Part shown: positions 16,731 to 24,705 of the stretch, one piece after another | Layout of the letters: every line of letters starts with the position of its first letter | How positions within the stretch are numbered: position 1 is the stretch's first letter | Assembly (NCBI GenBank): GCA_964614065.1 | Contig: CAZTJJ010000001.1 | Coordinates: 32,596-96,595 of the forward strand | Origin: M55B111 sp964614065 | GTDB taxonomy: Bacteria > Bipolaricaulota > Bipolaricaulia > M55B111 | Direction: 5' to 3' | DNA: 64,000 nucleotides | Made by a program: the position numbers and the translations under genes | Notes under the pieces: generated by a model | What the model saw: the letters and a program-made list of their open reading frames with translations, nothing else | What the model was told of the DNA's origin: nothing | Database searches by the model: none

Positions 16731-16880
16731 ATGCACAAGGAACAGGTAATTTTAGTATGTAGTGAATGTGGCAGGCAAAACTACCACACTGTTAAAAATC
16801 CACGTAACGATAAGGATAAATTGGAGTTAAAGAAGCACTGTAAGTGGTGTAAAGCCCATACAGTTCATAAGGAGAAGTAG
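16731..16880 (+). CDS. rpmG: 50S ribosomal protein L33
   Basis: A 49-residue protein, MHKEQVILVCSECGRQNYHT at the N-terminus, with a zinc ribbon formed by C10/C13 and C37/C40 (two CxxC pairs) and the typical HCKWCKAHTVHKE end. It is the zinc-binding form of L33. It sits in the standard place between tuf and tRNA-Trp/secE. The spacing of 16 bases from tuf suggests a common transcript; GAGGC lies about ten bases before the ATG. Confidence 0.95.
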   Translation: MHKEQVILVCSECGRQNYHTVKNPRNDKDKLELKKHCKWCKAHTVHKEK

Positions 16881-16908
16881 CCACGACAAGTGATTTTCTA
16901 CACTATAC

Positions 16909-16984
16909 AGGCCTGTAGCTCAATTGGCAGAGCGCCGGACTCCAAATCCGAAGGTTGGGGGTTCAAGTCCTCCCGGGCCTGCCA
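16909..16984 (+). tRNA. tRNA-Trp (anticodon CCA)
   Basis: Acceptor AGGCCTG (16909-16915) pairs with CGGGCCT (16974-16980). The anticodon loop is CTCCAAA, the T arm GGGGG/CCTCC, and CCA is encoded at 16982-16984. The first anticodon-stem pair is a C-A mismatch. tRNA-Trp before secE is a known arrangement in several bacteria. Confidence 0.97.
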
Positions 16985-17006
16985 GTTGTTTTGAGGTGCT
17001 ATAAGC

Positions 17007-17201
17007 GTGAATTGGATAAATAGATTTAATAGATTCTTAAGGAATGTAAGATCGGAGATAAGAAAGGTTAGTTGGCCTACCCAATCTGAAGTAATTACTA
17101 TGACCATTCTTATATTGATAATGGTTGTGCTGCTGTCTGGATATATTGGTGGTGTGGATTTGGTTTATCAGCGCATCATTAAGCAGGTCTTGTCTTTGTG
17201 A
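17007..17201 (+). CDS. secE: Preprotein translocase subunit SecE
   Basis: Single-span SecE of 64 residues. The amphipathic cytoplasmic helix (FLRNVRSEIRKVSWPTQSEV) carries the family motif KVSWPT and is followed by one membrane helix (TMTILILIMVVLLSGYIGGV). SecE holds SecY together in the translocon. The start is a GTG with TTGAGGTG eight bases before it. It lies 22 bases after tRNA-Trp and 65 bases before nusG. Confidence 0.95.
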   Translation: MNWINRFNRFLRNVRSEIRKVSWPTQSEVITMTILILIMVVLLSGYIGGVDLVYQRIIKQVLSL

Positions 17202-17266
17202 TATTTTTATATACCTCTTTGATTCTACTAAATTGCGAAACAGCTAATTAAAACTGGAGTAAGTGG

Positions 17267-18364
17267 TTGAGCATGAAAAAATGGTACGCCATTCAAACCT
17301 ACGCGGGCTCAGAGTTAAAGGTTAAGCAGGAGCTTGAGAGGCGTATAGAAAACCGTGGGCTTGAAGGTCAGGTAAAGAGTTTTGCTGAGGACGGCAAGCG
17401 GGATTTTTGTGTGGTGCCTATTGAAGAGGTAATTACCTCTCGTAGCCGGAGAGGTAAGTCGAATGAATATAGAGTACCTTACAACTACGATTTATTAGTC
17501 GAGGCAAACGAACGGCTTTCTAGGCATGACCCACTTGCACGAAAGAAACCCAAACATATAGAGTGGGATTGCTTGGTAGAAGAGATTAAGTCTCTGCAAA
17601 GAGTAATCATAGAGATGACAAACAGGACGGAGGAAACTTACCTTATCCCTAAGGATAAAAGGATTAGAAGGGATATTAGGAAGGGCGAGAAGATAAGATC
17701 AGGCGTCCCCTTGACCTCAGATCAGGAGGAAAAGTTTGTTGTTAGTATAAAGGGAAAAATAGCTTTAAGAGATAGAGTTAAACAAATTACGTTTATTCTC
17801 GATGATGGTTCTGAAAAAGAGTTGATAATTCCCGAAAGGTGCCTGGTTAGGTTGAGGGAGGGTGACGAGTTAAACGAAGGTGACATGATCGAGAAGGAAG
17901 ATGTAATTAAGTCGACGTCGTCTGGAATGGTCAAAGTTAAAGAATACAAAGACAAGCGAGTGGTTACCGTTCAACCTGTGGAAAAACGTAGGTTATTTCC
18001 TGGTTATGTATTTGTAAAGATGGATCTTCCGGAAGAACAGATGATTGATTTGATTGATGATATTAGGGGAGCAGTGAGGTTTGTGGGATCTAGATATCAT
18101 CCAATACCGATACGTGGAAAAGAGATGAAGGTTATAAAAAGGTTGGCTGGTTTGATAGAAGCGCCAACTGCTCCTAGTACTCCGCGTATCGAAGTCGACT
18201 TTGACGTGGGAGAGGTCGTGGAAATTGTGGAGGGACCATTTGCTGATTTCACTGGAGAAATTACGGCGATAGATAAGGAGACTGAAGAGGTAACTGTCAA
18301 CGTTAAGATATTTGGCCGAGAAACTCCGGTAGACATCGGTTTCGAAGGAATAGAGAAAATTTAA
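17267..18364 (+). CDS. nusG: Transcription factor NusG with large inserted domain
   Basis: NusG binds RNA polymerase and links it to Rho or the ribosome. The 365 residues are about twice the usual length. The NGN fold begins with KKWYAIQTYAGSELKVKQEL and resumes only at RRLFPGYVFVKM near residue 241, so about 180 residues are inserted within the domain. The KOW motif (VGEVVEIVEGPFADFTGEI) lies near 313-331. An insertion at this place is known from Thermotoga maritima NusG. The TTG at 17267 sits six bases after GGAGT; an ATG two codons later is the alternative. Confidence 0.95.
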   Translation: MSMKKWYAIQTYAGSELKVKQELERRIENRGLEGQVKSFAEDGKRDFCVVPIEEVITSRSRRGKSNEYRVPYNYDLLVEANERLSRHDPLARKKPKHIEWDCLVEEIKSLQRVIIEMTNRTEETYLIPKDKRIRRDIRKGEKIRSGVPLTSDQEEKFVVSIKGKIALRDRVKQITFILDDGSEKELIIPERCLVRLREGDELNEGDMIEKEDVIKSTSSGMVKVKEYKDKRVVTVQPVEKRRLFPGYVFVKMDLPEEQMIDLIDDIRGAVRFVGSRYHPIPIRGKEMKVIKRLAGLIEAPTAPSTPRIEVDFDVGEVVEIVEGPFADFTGEITAIDKETEEVTVNVKIFGRETPVDIGFEGIEKI

Positions 18365-18376
18365 TAGGGAGGAATA

Positions 18377-18808
18377 ATGGCTAAACGAGTCGAGACAGAA
18401 TTAAAGTTACAGATTCCAGCTGGTCAAGCCGATCCCTCACCACCGGTAGGTCCTGCTCTTGGTGAGCACAAAGTTAACATTATGGATTTTTGTAATAAGT
18501 TCAACGCTGAGACCGGAGACAAGGAACCTGGGGTATTAATACCTGTTGACATAACGATATATACAGATAAGAGTTTTACTTTCGTGGCGAAGGAGCCACC
18601 GGCTTCTGAGCTGATAAAGAAGGCAGCGGGTATTTCAAGTGGATCGGGACAACCAAACATGGAAAAAGTTGGAAAAATCACAGAGGAACAATTGAAAAGA
18701 ATAGCTGAGACGAAACTTCCCGACTTGAACACCTACAAGATGGAATCGGCTAAGGAAATTATCAAAGGAACAGCTAACAGCATGGGTGTTGAGGTGGTTG
18801 AATCGTGA
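18377..18808 (+). CDS. rplK: 50S ribosomal protein L11
   Basis: L11 forms the base of the GTPase-associated centre. The 143-residue protein has the canonical PSPPVGPALGEHKVNIMDFC in the N-domain and the rRNA-binding C-domain ending GTANSMGVEVVES. GGGAGG stands seven bases upstream. It starts 12 bases after nusG and overlaps rplA by four bases, so all are in one operon. Confidence 0.97.
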   Translation: MAKRVETELKLQIPAGQADPSPPVGPALGEHKVNIMDFCNKFNAETGDKEPGVLIPVDITIYTDKSFTFVAKEPPASELIKKAAGISSGSGQPNMEKVGKITEEQLKRIAETKLPDLNTYKMESAKEIIKGTANSMGVEVVES

Positions 18809-19509
18809 GTAGAAGATATAAGACAATCGCCGACAAGGTAGATTTCGAGAATATTTATTCTCTCGACGAGGGATTGGAACTCGCTGTGGAAACTGCAACT
18901 GCAAACTTTGACGAGACTATAGAAGTGGCTTTTAACCTAGGCGTTAATCCCTCTCAAACAATGATCCGTAGCAGTACTCTTTTGCCAAATGGAACGGGCA
19001 AAAGCGTAAAGGTGTTAGCGTTTGCAAAAGGTGAGAAGAGGCGGGAGGCTGAGGAAGCCGGCGCTGATTATATAGGAGACGAAGAAACAGCTGATAGAAT
19101 AGAAGATGGATGGCTGGATTTTGATGAGGTAGTGTCTACCCCCGACATGATGAGCGTAATTGGTCGATTGGGGCGGATTTTAGGACCTAGAGGAATGATG
19201 CCTTCACCTAAGTCCAATACAGTTTCTGACGAGATTGGTGAAGCTGTTGCCAGGTTAAAAAAGGGTCAGGTTGAGTTTAGGACTGATAAATACGGCGTAA
19301 TCCATGTGCTAATTGGGAAATCTTCTTTCCCAGTTACCGATCTCCGTGAAAACTTGATAGAAATTGGTAAGTCAATTTATGACCAACGGCCGGATGACGG
19401 TATTCAGGGGCGGTATTTACAAAAGGTGACAGTCTCCTCAACGATGGGGCCCGGCATAAAATTATCTGTCGAACAGTTGCGCGAGGAAGTGTATAGAAGG
19501 AAACTTTAG
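18805..19509 (+). CDS. rplA: 50S ribosomal protein L1
   Basis: L1 forms the mobile stalk at the E site and often acts as translational repressor of its own operon. The 234 residues are normal, with the signature LGRILGPRGMMPSPKSNTV and the C-terminal YLQKVTVSSTMGPGIKL. The start is GTG overlapping the rplK stop by four bases, with GAGGTGG upstream. No L1-binding mimic was recognised in the leader. Confidence 0.97.
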   Translation: MSRRYKTIADKVDFENIYSLDEGLELAVETATANFDETIEVAFNLGVNPSQTMIRSSTLLPNGTGKSVKVLAFAKGEKRREAEEAGADYIGDEETADRIEDGWLDFDEVVSTPDMMSVIGRLGRILGPRGMMPSPKSNTVSDEIGEAVARLKKGQVEFRTDKYGVIHVLIGKSSFPVTDLRENLIEIGKSIYDQRPDDGIQGRYLQKVTVSSTMGPGIKLSVEQLREEVYRRKL

Positions 19510-19566
19510 GGGCTCTCGGTTAGGCTATTGATGGCTTAATTTAAGGGGAATTTTAAGGAGTGAAAT

Positions 19567-20085
19567 ATGCCGACGCAGTCAAAAAAGCAAGAAGTTGAGG
19601 AATTAAAGAAGAAACTTGAAAATGCTGCTGGGATAGTGCTTTCGGACTATCGTGGATTATCCGCTAATGAGATGAACAGCATGAGGGAGTTGTTTACCAA
19701 AAAGGGAGTGGAATACAGGGTAATAAAGAACACGTTAGCTGCAATTGCCGCGGAAGAGTTGGGTTTCGAAGAATTGTCTGAGCTGTTCGAGGGCCCTACA
19801 GGTATAGCTATGGGATATGAAGATCCGGTATTACCGTTCAAAATCTCGTTTGATACCGAACATGAATATGATGTTTTTGCAAATAAAGGTGGAATTATAG
19901 AAGGGGATTTTGTTGGTCCTGGCGAGATAGAAAACATTTCCCAATTATCGTCGAAGGGAGAGTTACTTGCACAGGTAGCAATAGGTCTAAAATCTCCATT
20001 ACAGCAGCTGGCTTATGCATTGAAGGTCAAAGTAAGAGATCTGGCCCTAGTCTTGAATGAAGTAAAGAAAGGGAAAGAAGAATAA
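19567..20085 (+). CDS. rplJ: 50S ribosomal protein L10
   Basis: L10 anchors the L7/L12 stalk. The 172 residues contain the rRNA-binding globular part (GIVLSDYRGLSANEMNSMRE) and the C-terminal helix that binds L7/L12 dimers (LLAQVAIGLKSPLQQLAYAL onward). AAGGAG is seven bases upstream. Only 57 bases separate it from rplA, too few for the usual structured L10 leader. The structured region is instead downstream, before rplL. Confidence 0.96.
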   Translation: MPTQSKKQEVEELKKKLENAAGIVLSDYRGLSANEMNSMRELFTKKGVEYRVIKNTLAAIAAEELGFEELSELFEGPTGIAMGYEDPVLPFKISFDTEHEYDVFANKGGIIEGDFVGPGEIENISQLSSKGELLAQVAIGLKSPLQQLAYALKVKVRDLALVLNEVKKGKEE

Positions 20086-20188
20086 TCCTTCAGATATTAG
20101 TGAGGTTGTTGCCTATTAGAACCCAATTTGAGCAGGCTTTATCCGGGAATTTGATTTATGTTTAAGTATCCGAATAACTTGATAAGAA

Positions 20189-20259
20189 AAAGTTGGTCCT
20201 CCAGCACCTGGTTGAGGATACCTTCTTGGAGGACTTAAGTTAATATACAGACCAACTTT
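20189..20259 (+). promoter_or_regulatory. Two-part stem-loop in the rplJ-rplL spacer
   Basis: GTCCTCCA (20196-20203) pairs with TGGAGGAC (20227-20234). The flanking AAAGTTG (20189-20195) pairs with CAACTTT (20253-20259), leaving an 18-base bulge on the 3' side. An alternative longer pairing, AAAGTTGGTC with GACCAACTTT (20250-20259), competes for GTC at 20196-20198. Confidence 0.6.
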
Positions 20260-20300
20260 CCATAATTGGTAAGTGAACGATATTTGGTCCCGTGAGGCAG

Positions 20301-20337
20301 CTCAATTAAGTGCTGAACACTTAAGAGTTGGGTTTTT
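20301..20337 (+). terminator. Attenuator-like hairpin before rplL
   Basis: TTAAGTG (20306-20312), loop CTGAA and CACTTAA (20318-20324), extended by CTC/GAG, then GGGTTTTTG. The AT-rich stem and short T-run suggest a weak, possibly conditional, terminator. Confidence 0.5.
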
Positions 20338-20353
20338 GTCGCGGAAGAAACTT

Positions 20354-20409
20354 AAATTACCTGCTATCTACTGGGTGAAAAAACTAAGTTGATGAATGAT
20401 AGGTAATTT
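20354..20409 (+). promoter_or_regulatory. Long hairpin before rplL
   Basis: AAATTACCT (20354-20362) pairs with AGGTAATTT (20401-20409), and ATC (20366-20368) with GAT (20398-20400), leaving a 3-base bulge. It ends 90 bases before the rplL start. Confidence 0.5.
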
Positions 20410-20498
20410 TGTCTTGCATTCTTGTTTAGAAGTCGGCCGTAAGAGAGAAAATGGCACAATTTAGGTAGAACTTTTAGAAGTTACACAGGAGGTCTGTT

Positions 20499-20879
20499 AT
20501 GGACACAAAAGAAATAGTTGAGTCACTGGGAAACATGACAATTAAAGAGTTGACGGAGTTAGTAGATGCTATTGAAGAGGAATTTGACGTTTCAGCAGAA
20601 GCAGCTGCTCCCGTTGCAGCAGCTCCTCAAGCTGGAGCTGGCGGCAATGGTGAAGGAGCTGAGGAAGCGGACACCATAGATCTGGTTCTTACTAATCCCG
20701 GTCAAAAAAAGATCAAGGTGATTAAACAGCTGAAGGAAATAACCGGTAAAGGTTTGAAGGAATGTAAGTCTTTAGTTGACGATTTACCAAGTACCATACA
20801 GGAAGATTTGGAGGAAGAGGAAGCTGACAAGTTAAAGAACGAATTAGAGGAACTTGGCGCTGAGATTGAACTTAGATAA
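20499..20879 (+). CDS. rplL: 50S ribosomal protein L7/L12
   Basis: L7/L12 dimers form the flexible stalk that recruits translation GTPases. The 126 residues show the N-terminal dimerisation helix (IVESLGNMTIKELTELVDAI), an Ala/Gly-rich hinge, and the C-terminal domain with KIKVIKQLKEITGKGLKECK and a VDDLP stretch. AGGAGG is a few bases upstream. A long structured spacer separates it from rplJ; rpoB follows after 44 bases. Confidence 0.97.
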   Translation: MDTKEIVESLGNMTIKELTELVDAIEEEFDVSAEAAAPVAAAPQAGAGGNGEGAEEADTIDLVLTNPGQKKIKVIKQLKEITGKGLKECKSLVDDLPSTIQEDLEEEEADKLKNELEELGAEIELR

Positions 20880-20923
20880 TGATTTAGTCATCTGTGGTTT
20901 TGTCGCTCTAGGAGGGATATAGA

Positions 20924-23900
20924 TTGAGGGAACGAACGGATTTCAGCACGTACGGTGAAGCAATCGAACCACCCGATTTACTCAAAGATCAAAAAGACTC
21001 TTATACTAAATTTCTAACTACTGGCATTGAGGAAGCATTTAGCGAAGTTTCCCCCATCAAGGCGAGTAGTCGGACAAACTTCAGCTTAGAACTCCTCAAT
21101 CCGTCCTTGGGAGATCTTCGAAGCTCCGTTAGTGATTGTGCTGATAAAGATCTGACCTACGATAGGCCGTTGCGGGTCGAGGCTCGCTTATCAGACGACG
21201 AAGGTGAGGTTGTTGCGGAGAATGAACTTTACGTTGCGGATATACCCGTAATGACACCAAAGGGAACGTTTTTGATCAATGGTTCGGAAAACGTTTTGGT
21301 CAACGAATTGGCTCGAGCACCTGGTGTTTACATTACAGCAGAGCGCAATAACCAGTATAAAGCACACATCCTACCAGATTACGGTGCATGGCTCGAATTG
21401 ATTTTAGACGATAATAGGGAGAGAGTTTACGCTAATCTGGACAGGGAAGCTAAGGTTCCGATAACTGTGTTTCTGAGGGCTTTGGGGATGGATCAGGAGG
21501 ATATATATTCCAAGTATAGTTTCGAGGTCAACCCCGTTAAGGAAGCAGATTTGTTGGACTACGTGGACTACGTTTTGGCTGAGGACGTCACGAGCGATGA
21601 TGGATTATTGATTAACGCTGGTGAGAAACTCAGAAAAGAGGACGTGGCCTTGATAGTCAAAGAGGGCACTAACGAGTCGATTTCTTTCTTGGATAGATAT
21701 ATTGGGAACACTCTGAAGAGAGATGACTTACGGACTAAAGAAGAAGCAATCAGGTTTATCTATGCCAAGTTGAGACCTACTGGTCGCGTTTCTACCACCA
21801 AAATGGAGAATTACATACACGGACTTTTCTTTGACGAAGAAAACTACCTTCTTTCAGAGGTTGGCAGGTTTAAAGCCAATAGCAAGCTTGGATTGGACGA
21901 AGAGACTTTAGCGTTAACAGAGAAGGATATCTTCAGGTCGCTCGATTTGCTGTTACAGGTTCCTTACAATCCAGAGTTATTAGATGAAAAAGATCATCTG
22001 GCAAATAAAGTGGTGAATTTGCCCGGCAAGGCAGCTAGAGCGGCTTTTGAAAGGGGTTTAAATAGAGTTGTCCGAACTACAGCCGATAAATTATCTAAGT
22101 TTAGTCTGGATGATGACGACACCCTTCGTGACATCGTCCCAACTAGGCCCGTTCAATCTTCGCTCAATCAGTTCTTTTACACGGGAAGGTTTTCCCAGTT
22201 TCTCGAGGAAACGAATGCTTTGGCAGAGCTGACTCATAAAAGAAGACTTAATGCCTTAGGGGGTGGCTTGAGTCAACGCAGGGCGAAGCTAGAAGTGCGA
22301 GACGTTCACCCGTCTCATTATTCAAGGGTATGTCCAATTGAGACCCCCGAAGGACAAAATATTGGGTTGATAACCTCGCTGGCAAATTATGCCCATATCA
22401 ACGAATATGGTTTTATTGAGGCGCCTTATCAAAAGGTTGAAGAAGGTCGAGTGACGGGAGAGATTGAATATCTCATGGCTGGCGAAGAAGAGCAGTACGG
22501 AATTGCACCATCGACAACGGAAGTAGATGAGGATGGGTATCTGGTTGGCGATAGGATAGAGATCCGGACTGGCAAGGAAGATATCCAGCTTGGGAGACCG
22601 GAGGATGTGGATTTTGTCGGTGTGTCTCCGAAGGCAATTGTTGGAGCTTCTGCCTCGTTAATCCCTTTCCTGGAGCATGACGACGCAAATAGAGCGTTGA
22701 TGGGTGCAAATATGCAGCGGCAGGCGGTTCCATTATGTAACCCGGAGTCACCTTTTGTTGGAACAGGCATGGAAGCCAAAGCTGCCGAGGATTCTGGAAT
22801 GCTGGTTATTGCTGAGAAGCCGGGGAAGGTCCAGTACGTGGACGCTGATAGAATCGACGTTGAAGAAGGCACTGACACCGTCAAATCCTATAATTTGAAG
22901 ACGTTCACCCGCTCAAACCAGGACACTTTGGTTCACCAACGGCCTCTTGTTGAGAAAGGTGATAATGTAGAGAAAGGTGACGTGTTGGCTGATGGCTCTA
23001 CAAGTGATCATGGTGAACTTGCCCTTGGCCGGAATCTCAGGGTTGCCTTCATGCCGTTCGAAGGTTACAACTACGAAGATGCAATAGTCGTATCGGAACG
23101 GTTGGTAAAAGAAGACCTCATGGATTCTATACATATAGAGGAATTCGAGGTCAAGGCAGAGGAAACGAAACTCGGTCCGGAAGAAATAACTGATGATATA
23201 CCCAACATCAGTAAAGAAGACTTAAAAAATCTTGATTCACGGGGAGTAATTCGAGAAGGGACAGAAGTCGAAACAGGTGACGTGTTAGTAGGTAAAATAA
23301 CTCCCAAAGGTGAATCTGAGCCGAGCCCCGAAGAAAAGATATTCCGGTCTATATTCGGAGAACAGGCCAGGAACGTCAAGGATTCGTCGCTCAAGCTCCC
23401 TCCCACAGCCGGCAAAGGAAAAATCATTAGAGTTAAGCGGTTTTCTCGTGATGAAGGAGACGAGCTGGATACGGGGATTAACGAGCTTGTAAAGGTTTAC
23501 GTGGCCACCCGAAAGAAGATTTCGATTGGTGATAAGCTGGCTGGACGACATGGAAATAAAGGTGTTATCTCCAACATACTGCCCGAGGAAGACGTGCCAT
23601 TCCTGCCGGATGGCTCACCCGTGGACGTTTTATTGAACCCACTGGGTGTTCCATCCCGGATGAACCTAGGTCAAGTGTTTGAAACCCACTTGGGCTGGTT
23701 GGCTTCTTTAAAAGATGAATACGTTTCTACACCCGTGTTCGACGGAGCCAAAGAGGGGGAAGTGCTAGAGGAACTCTCAAAGGCCCAGGCACAAACAGGG
23801 TTAAGTGACGGTTCGAACGACGATGGCAAAGTGGTTCTGAGAGATGGTCGAACAGGAAAGCCTTTCGATAGGCCAATTACCGTGGGTTATATGTACGTTC

Positions 23901-24256
23901 TCAAGCTTGAACACATCGCTGACGAGAAGTTGCACGCCAGATCTACCGGCCCATATGCTTTAATTACTCAACAACCTCTCGGCGGTAAGGCACAGTTTGG
24001 TGGCCAGCGTTTTGGAGAAATGGAGGTATGGGCTCTTGAAGCTTACGGGGCGGCGAGTACCTTGCAGGAAATGCTGACCTTAAAGTCCGACGACATTCAC
24101 GGCCGGACAAAATTGTACAAGGCGATATTAAAGGACGAACCCATGCCTAGACCAGGAATTCCCGAATCCTTTAAAGTGCTGGTCAGGGAGTTACGGGGCT
24201 TAGGGCTTGCTCCAAAAGCTCTAGATAAAACCGGGAATGAACTTGACCTGTCCTGA
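20924..24256 (+). CDS. rpoB: RNA polymerase beta subunit
   Basis: Beta subunit of RNA polymerase, 1110 residues, compact compared with about 1190 in Bacillus and 1342 in E. coli. Signatures include the rifampicin-region stretch SQFLEETNALAELTHKRRL, VCPIETPEGQNIGLI, GYNYEDAIVVSERL, GDKLAGRHGNKGVISNILP, and near the end GGKAQFGGQRFGEMEVWALE and ESFKVLVRELRGLGL. The start is TTG with AGGAGGG seven bases before it. Its last 20 bases overlap a Nudix gene. rpoC, which follows rpoB in nearly all bacteria, is not in this window. Confidence 0.97.
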   Translation: MRERTDFSTYGEAIEPPDLLKDQKDSYTKFLTTGIEEAFSEVSPIKASSRTNFSLELLNPSLGDLRSSVSDCADKDLTYDRPLRVEARLSDDEGEVVAENELYVADIPVMTPKGTFLINGSENVLVNELARAPGVYITAERNNQYKAHILPDYGAWLELILDDNRERVYANLDREAKVPITVFLRALGMDQEDIYSKYSFEVNPVKEADLLDYVDYVLAEDVTSDDGLLINAGEKLRKEDVALIVKEGTNESISFLDRYIGNTLKRDDLRTKEEAIRFIYAKLRPTGRVSTTKMENYIHGLFFDEENYLLSEVGRFKANSKLGLDEETLALTEKDIFRSLDLLLQVPYNPELLDEKDHLANKVVNLPGKAARAAFERGLNRVVRTTADKLSKFSLDDDDTLRDIVPTRPVQSSLNQFFYTGRFSQFLEETNALAELTHKRRLNALGGGLSQRRAKLEVRDVHPSHYSRVCPIETPEGQNIGLITSLANYAHINEYGFIEAPYQKVEEGRVTGEIEYLMAGEEEQYGIAPSTTEVDEDGYLVGDRIEIRTGKEDIQLGRPEDVDFVGVSPKAIVGASASLIPFLEHDDANRALMGANMQRQAVPLCNPESPFVGTGMEAKAAEDSGMLVIAEKPGKVQYVDADRIDVEEGTDTVKSYNLKTFTRSNQDTLVHQRPLVEKGDNVEKGDVLADGSTSDHGELALGRNLRVAFMPFEGYNYEDAIVVSERLVKEDLMDSIHIEEFEVKAEETKLGPEEITDDIPNISKEDLKNLDSRGVIREGTEVETGDVLVGKITPKGESEPSPEEKIFRSIFGEQARNVKDSSLKLPPTAGKGKIIRVKRFSRDEGDELDTGINELVKVYVATRKKISIGDKLAGRHGNKGVISNILPEEDVPFLPDGSPVDVLLNPLGVPSRMNLGQVFETHLGWLASLKDEYVSTPVFDGAKEGEVLEELSKAQAQTGLSDGSNDDGKVVLRDGRTGKPFDRPITVGYMYVLKLEHIADEKLHARSTGPYALITQQPLGGKAQFGGQRFGEMEVWALEAYGAASTLQEMLTLKSDDIHGRTKLYKAILKDEPMPRPGIPESFKVLVRELRGLGLAPKALDKTGNELDLS

Positions 24257-24686
24257 TGATCAAACCGCGGTAGAAATTTCTGCTGGTGTAATATCTTATC
24301 GTTGTTTTTCTAATACCCACAAGTATTTGTTAATAAAGCACGCTAATGGGGGGCATTGGAGTTTTCCGAAGGGGCACGTCGAAACTGGTGAAAGTTTAAA
24401 GGAAAGCGCAGTAAGGGAGCTATCCGAAGAAACCGACCTGTCCGTAAAGAAATTTGTCAGTGGCTTTCGTGAGAAGGTAGCTTATCACATTCGCCGAGAA
24501 GGAGAAATTGTTAGAAAACGGGTAGTATATTTCTTAGCCAGGGTCACTGATGGAGAAGTGGAATTGTCTCCAGAACACGTCGATTTCAAGTGGCTTTCCC
24601 ATGAAGAGTGTTTGGACGTGATTACGTACGAGGACGATCGAAGTCTATTGAACTCTGCAGAGCAGACGTTAATTAATCAAGCATAG
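24237..24686 (+). CDS. Nudix hydrolase, Ap4A-hydrolase-like
   Basis: The 149-residue protein holds a Nudix box at residues 46-68: G46, E52, R60-E61 and E64-E65 fit Gx5Ex7REUxEExGU, with D67 where Gly is usual. The preceding HWSFPKGHVETGE and short length resemble bis(5'-nucleosyl)-tetraphosphatases, which clear Ap4A, but other nucleotide substrates are possible. The start lies within the last codons of rpoB (20-base overlap), so its translation is tied to rpoB, in the position normally held by rpoC. Confidence 0.88.
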   Translation: MNLTCPDDQTAVEISAGVISYRCFSNTHKYLLIKHANGGHWSFPKGHVETGESLKESAVRELSEETDLSVKKFVSGFREKVAYHIRREGEIVRKRVVYFLARVTDGEVELSPEHVDFKWLSHEECLDVITYEDDRSLLNSAEQTLINQA

Positions 24687-24705
24687 ACCAAGGTATTCCA
24701 AAAAG

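Larger units (their letters stand above)
20086..20498 (+). other. Structured 413-base rplJ-rplL spacer
   Basis: No coding frame is seen. Three paired structures follow one another. A two-part stem comes first (20189-20259). A compact hairpin with a T-run follows (20301-20337). A long hairpin completes the set (20354-20409). In most bacteria rplJ and rplL are separated by only a few dozen bases, so the spacer probably adjusts L7/L12 output relative to L10. Confidence 0.6.

Noticed and set aside
19510..19566. L10 leader upstream of rplJ
   Set aside because: Only 57 bases, no kink-turn-like pairing; the structured spacer is downstream of rplJ instead.
22429..22884. 151-residue minus-strand frame inside rpoB
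   Set aside because: Low-complexity shadow of rpoB codons with no family motif.
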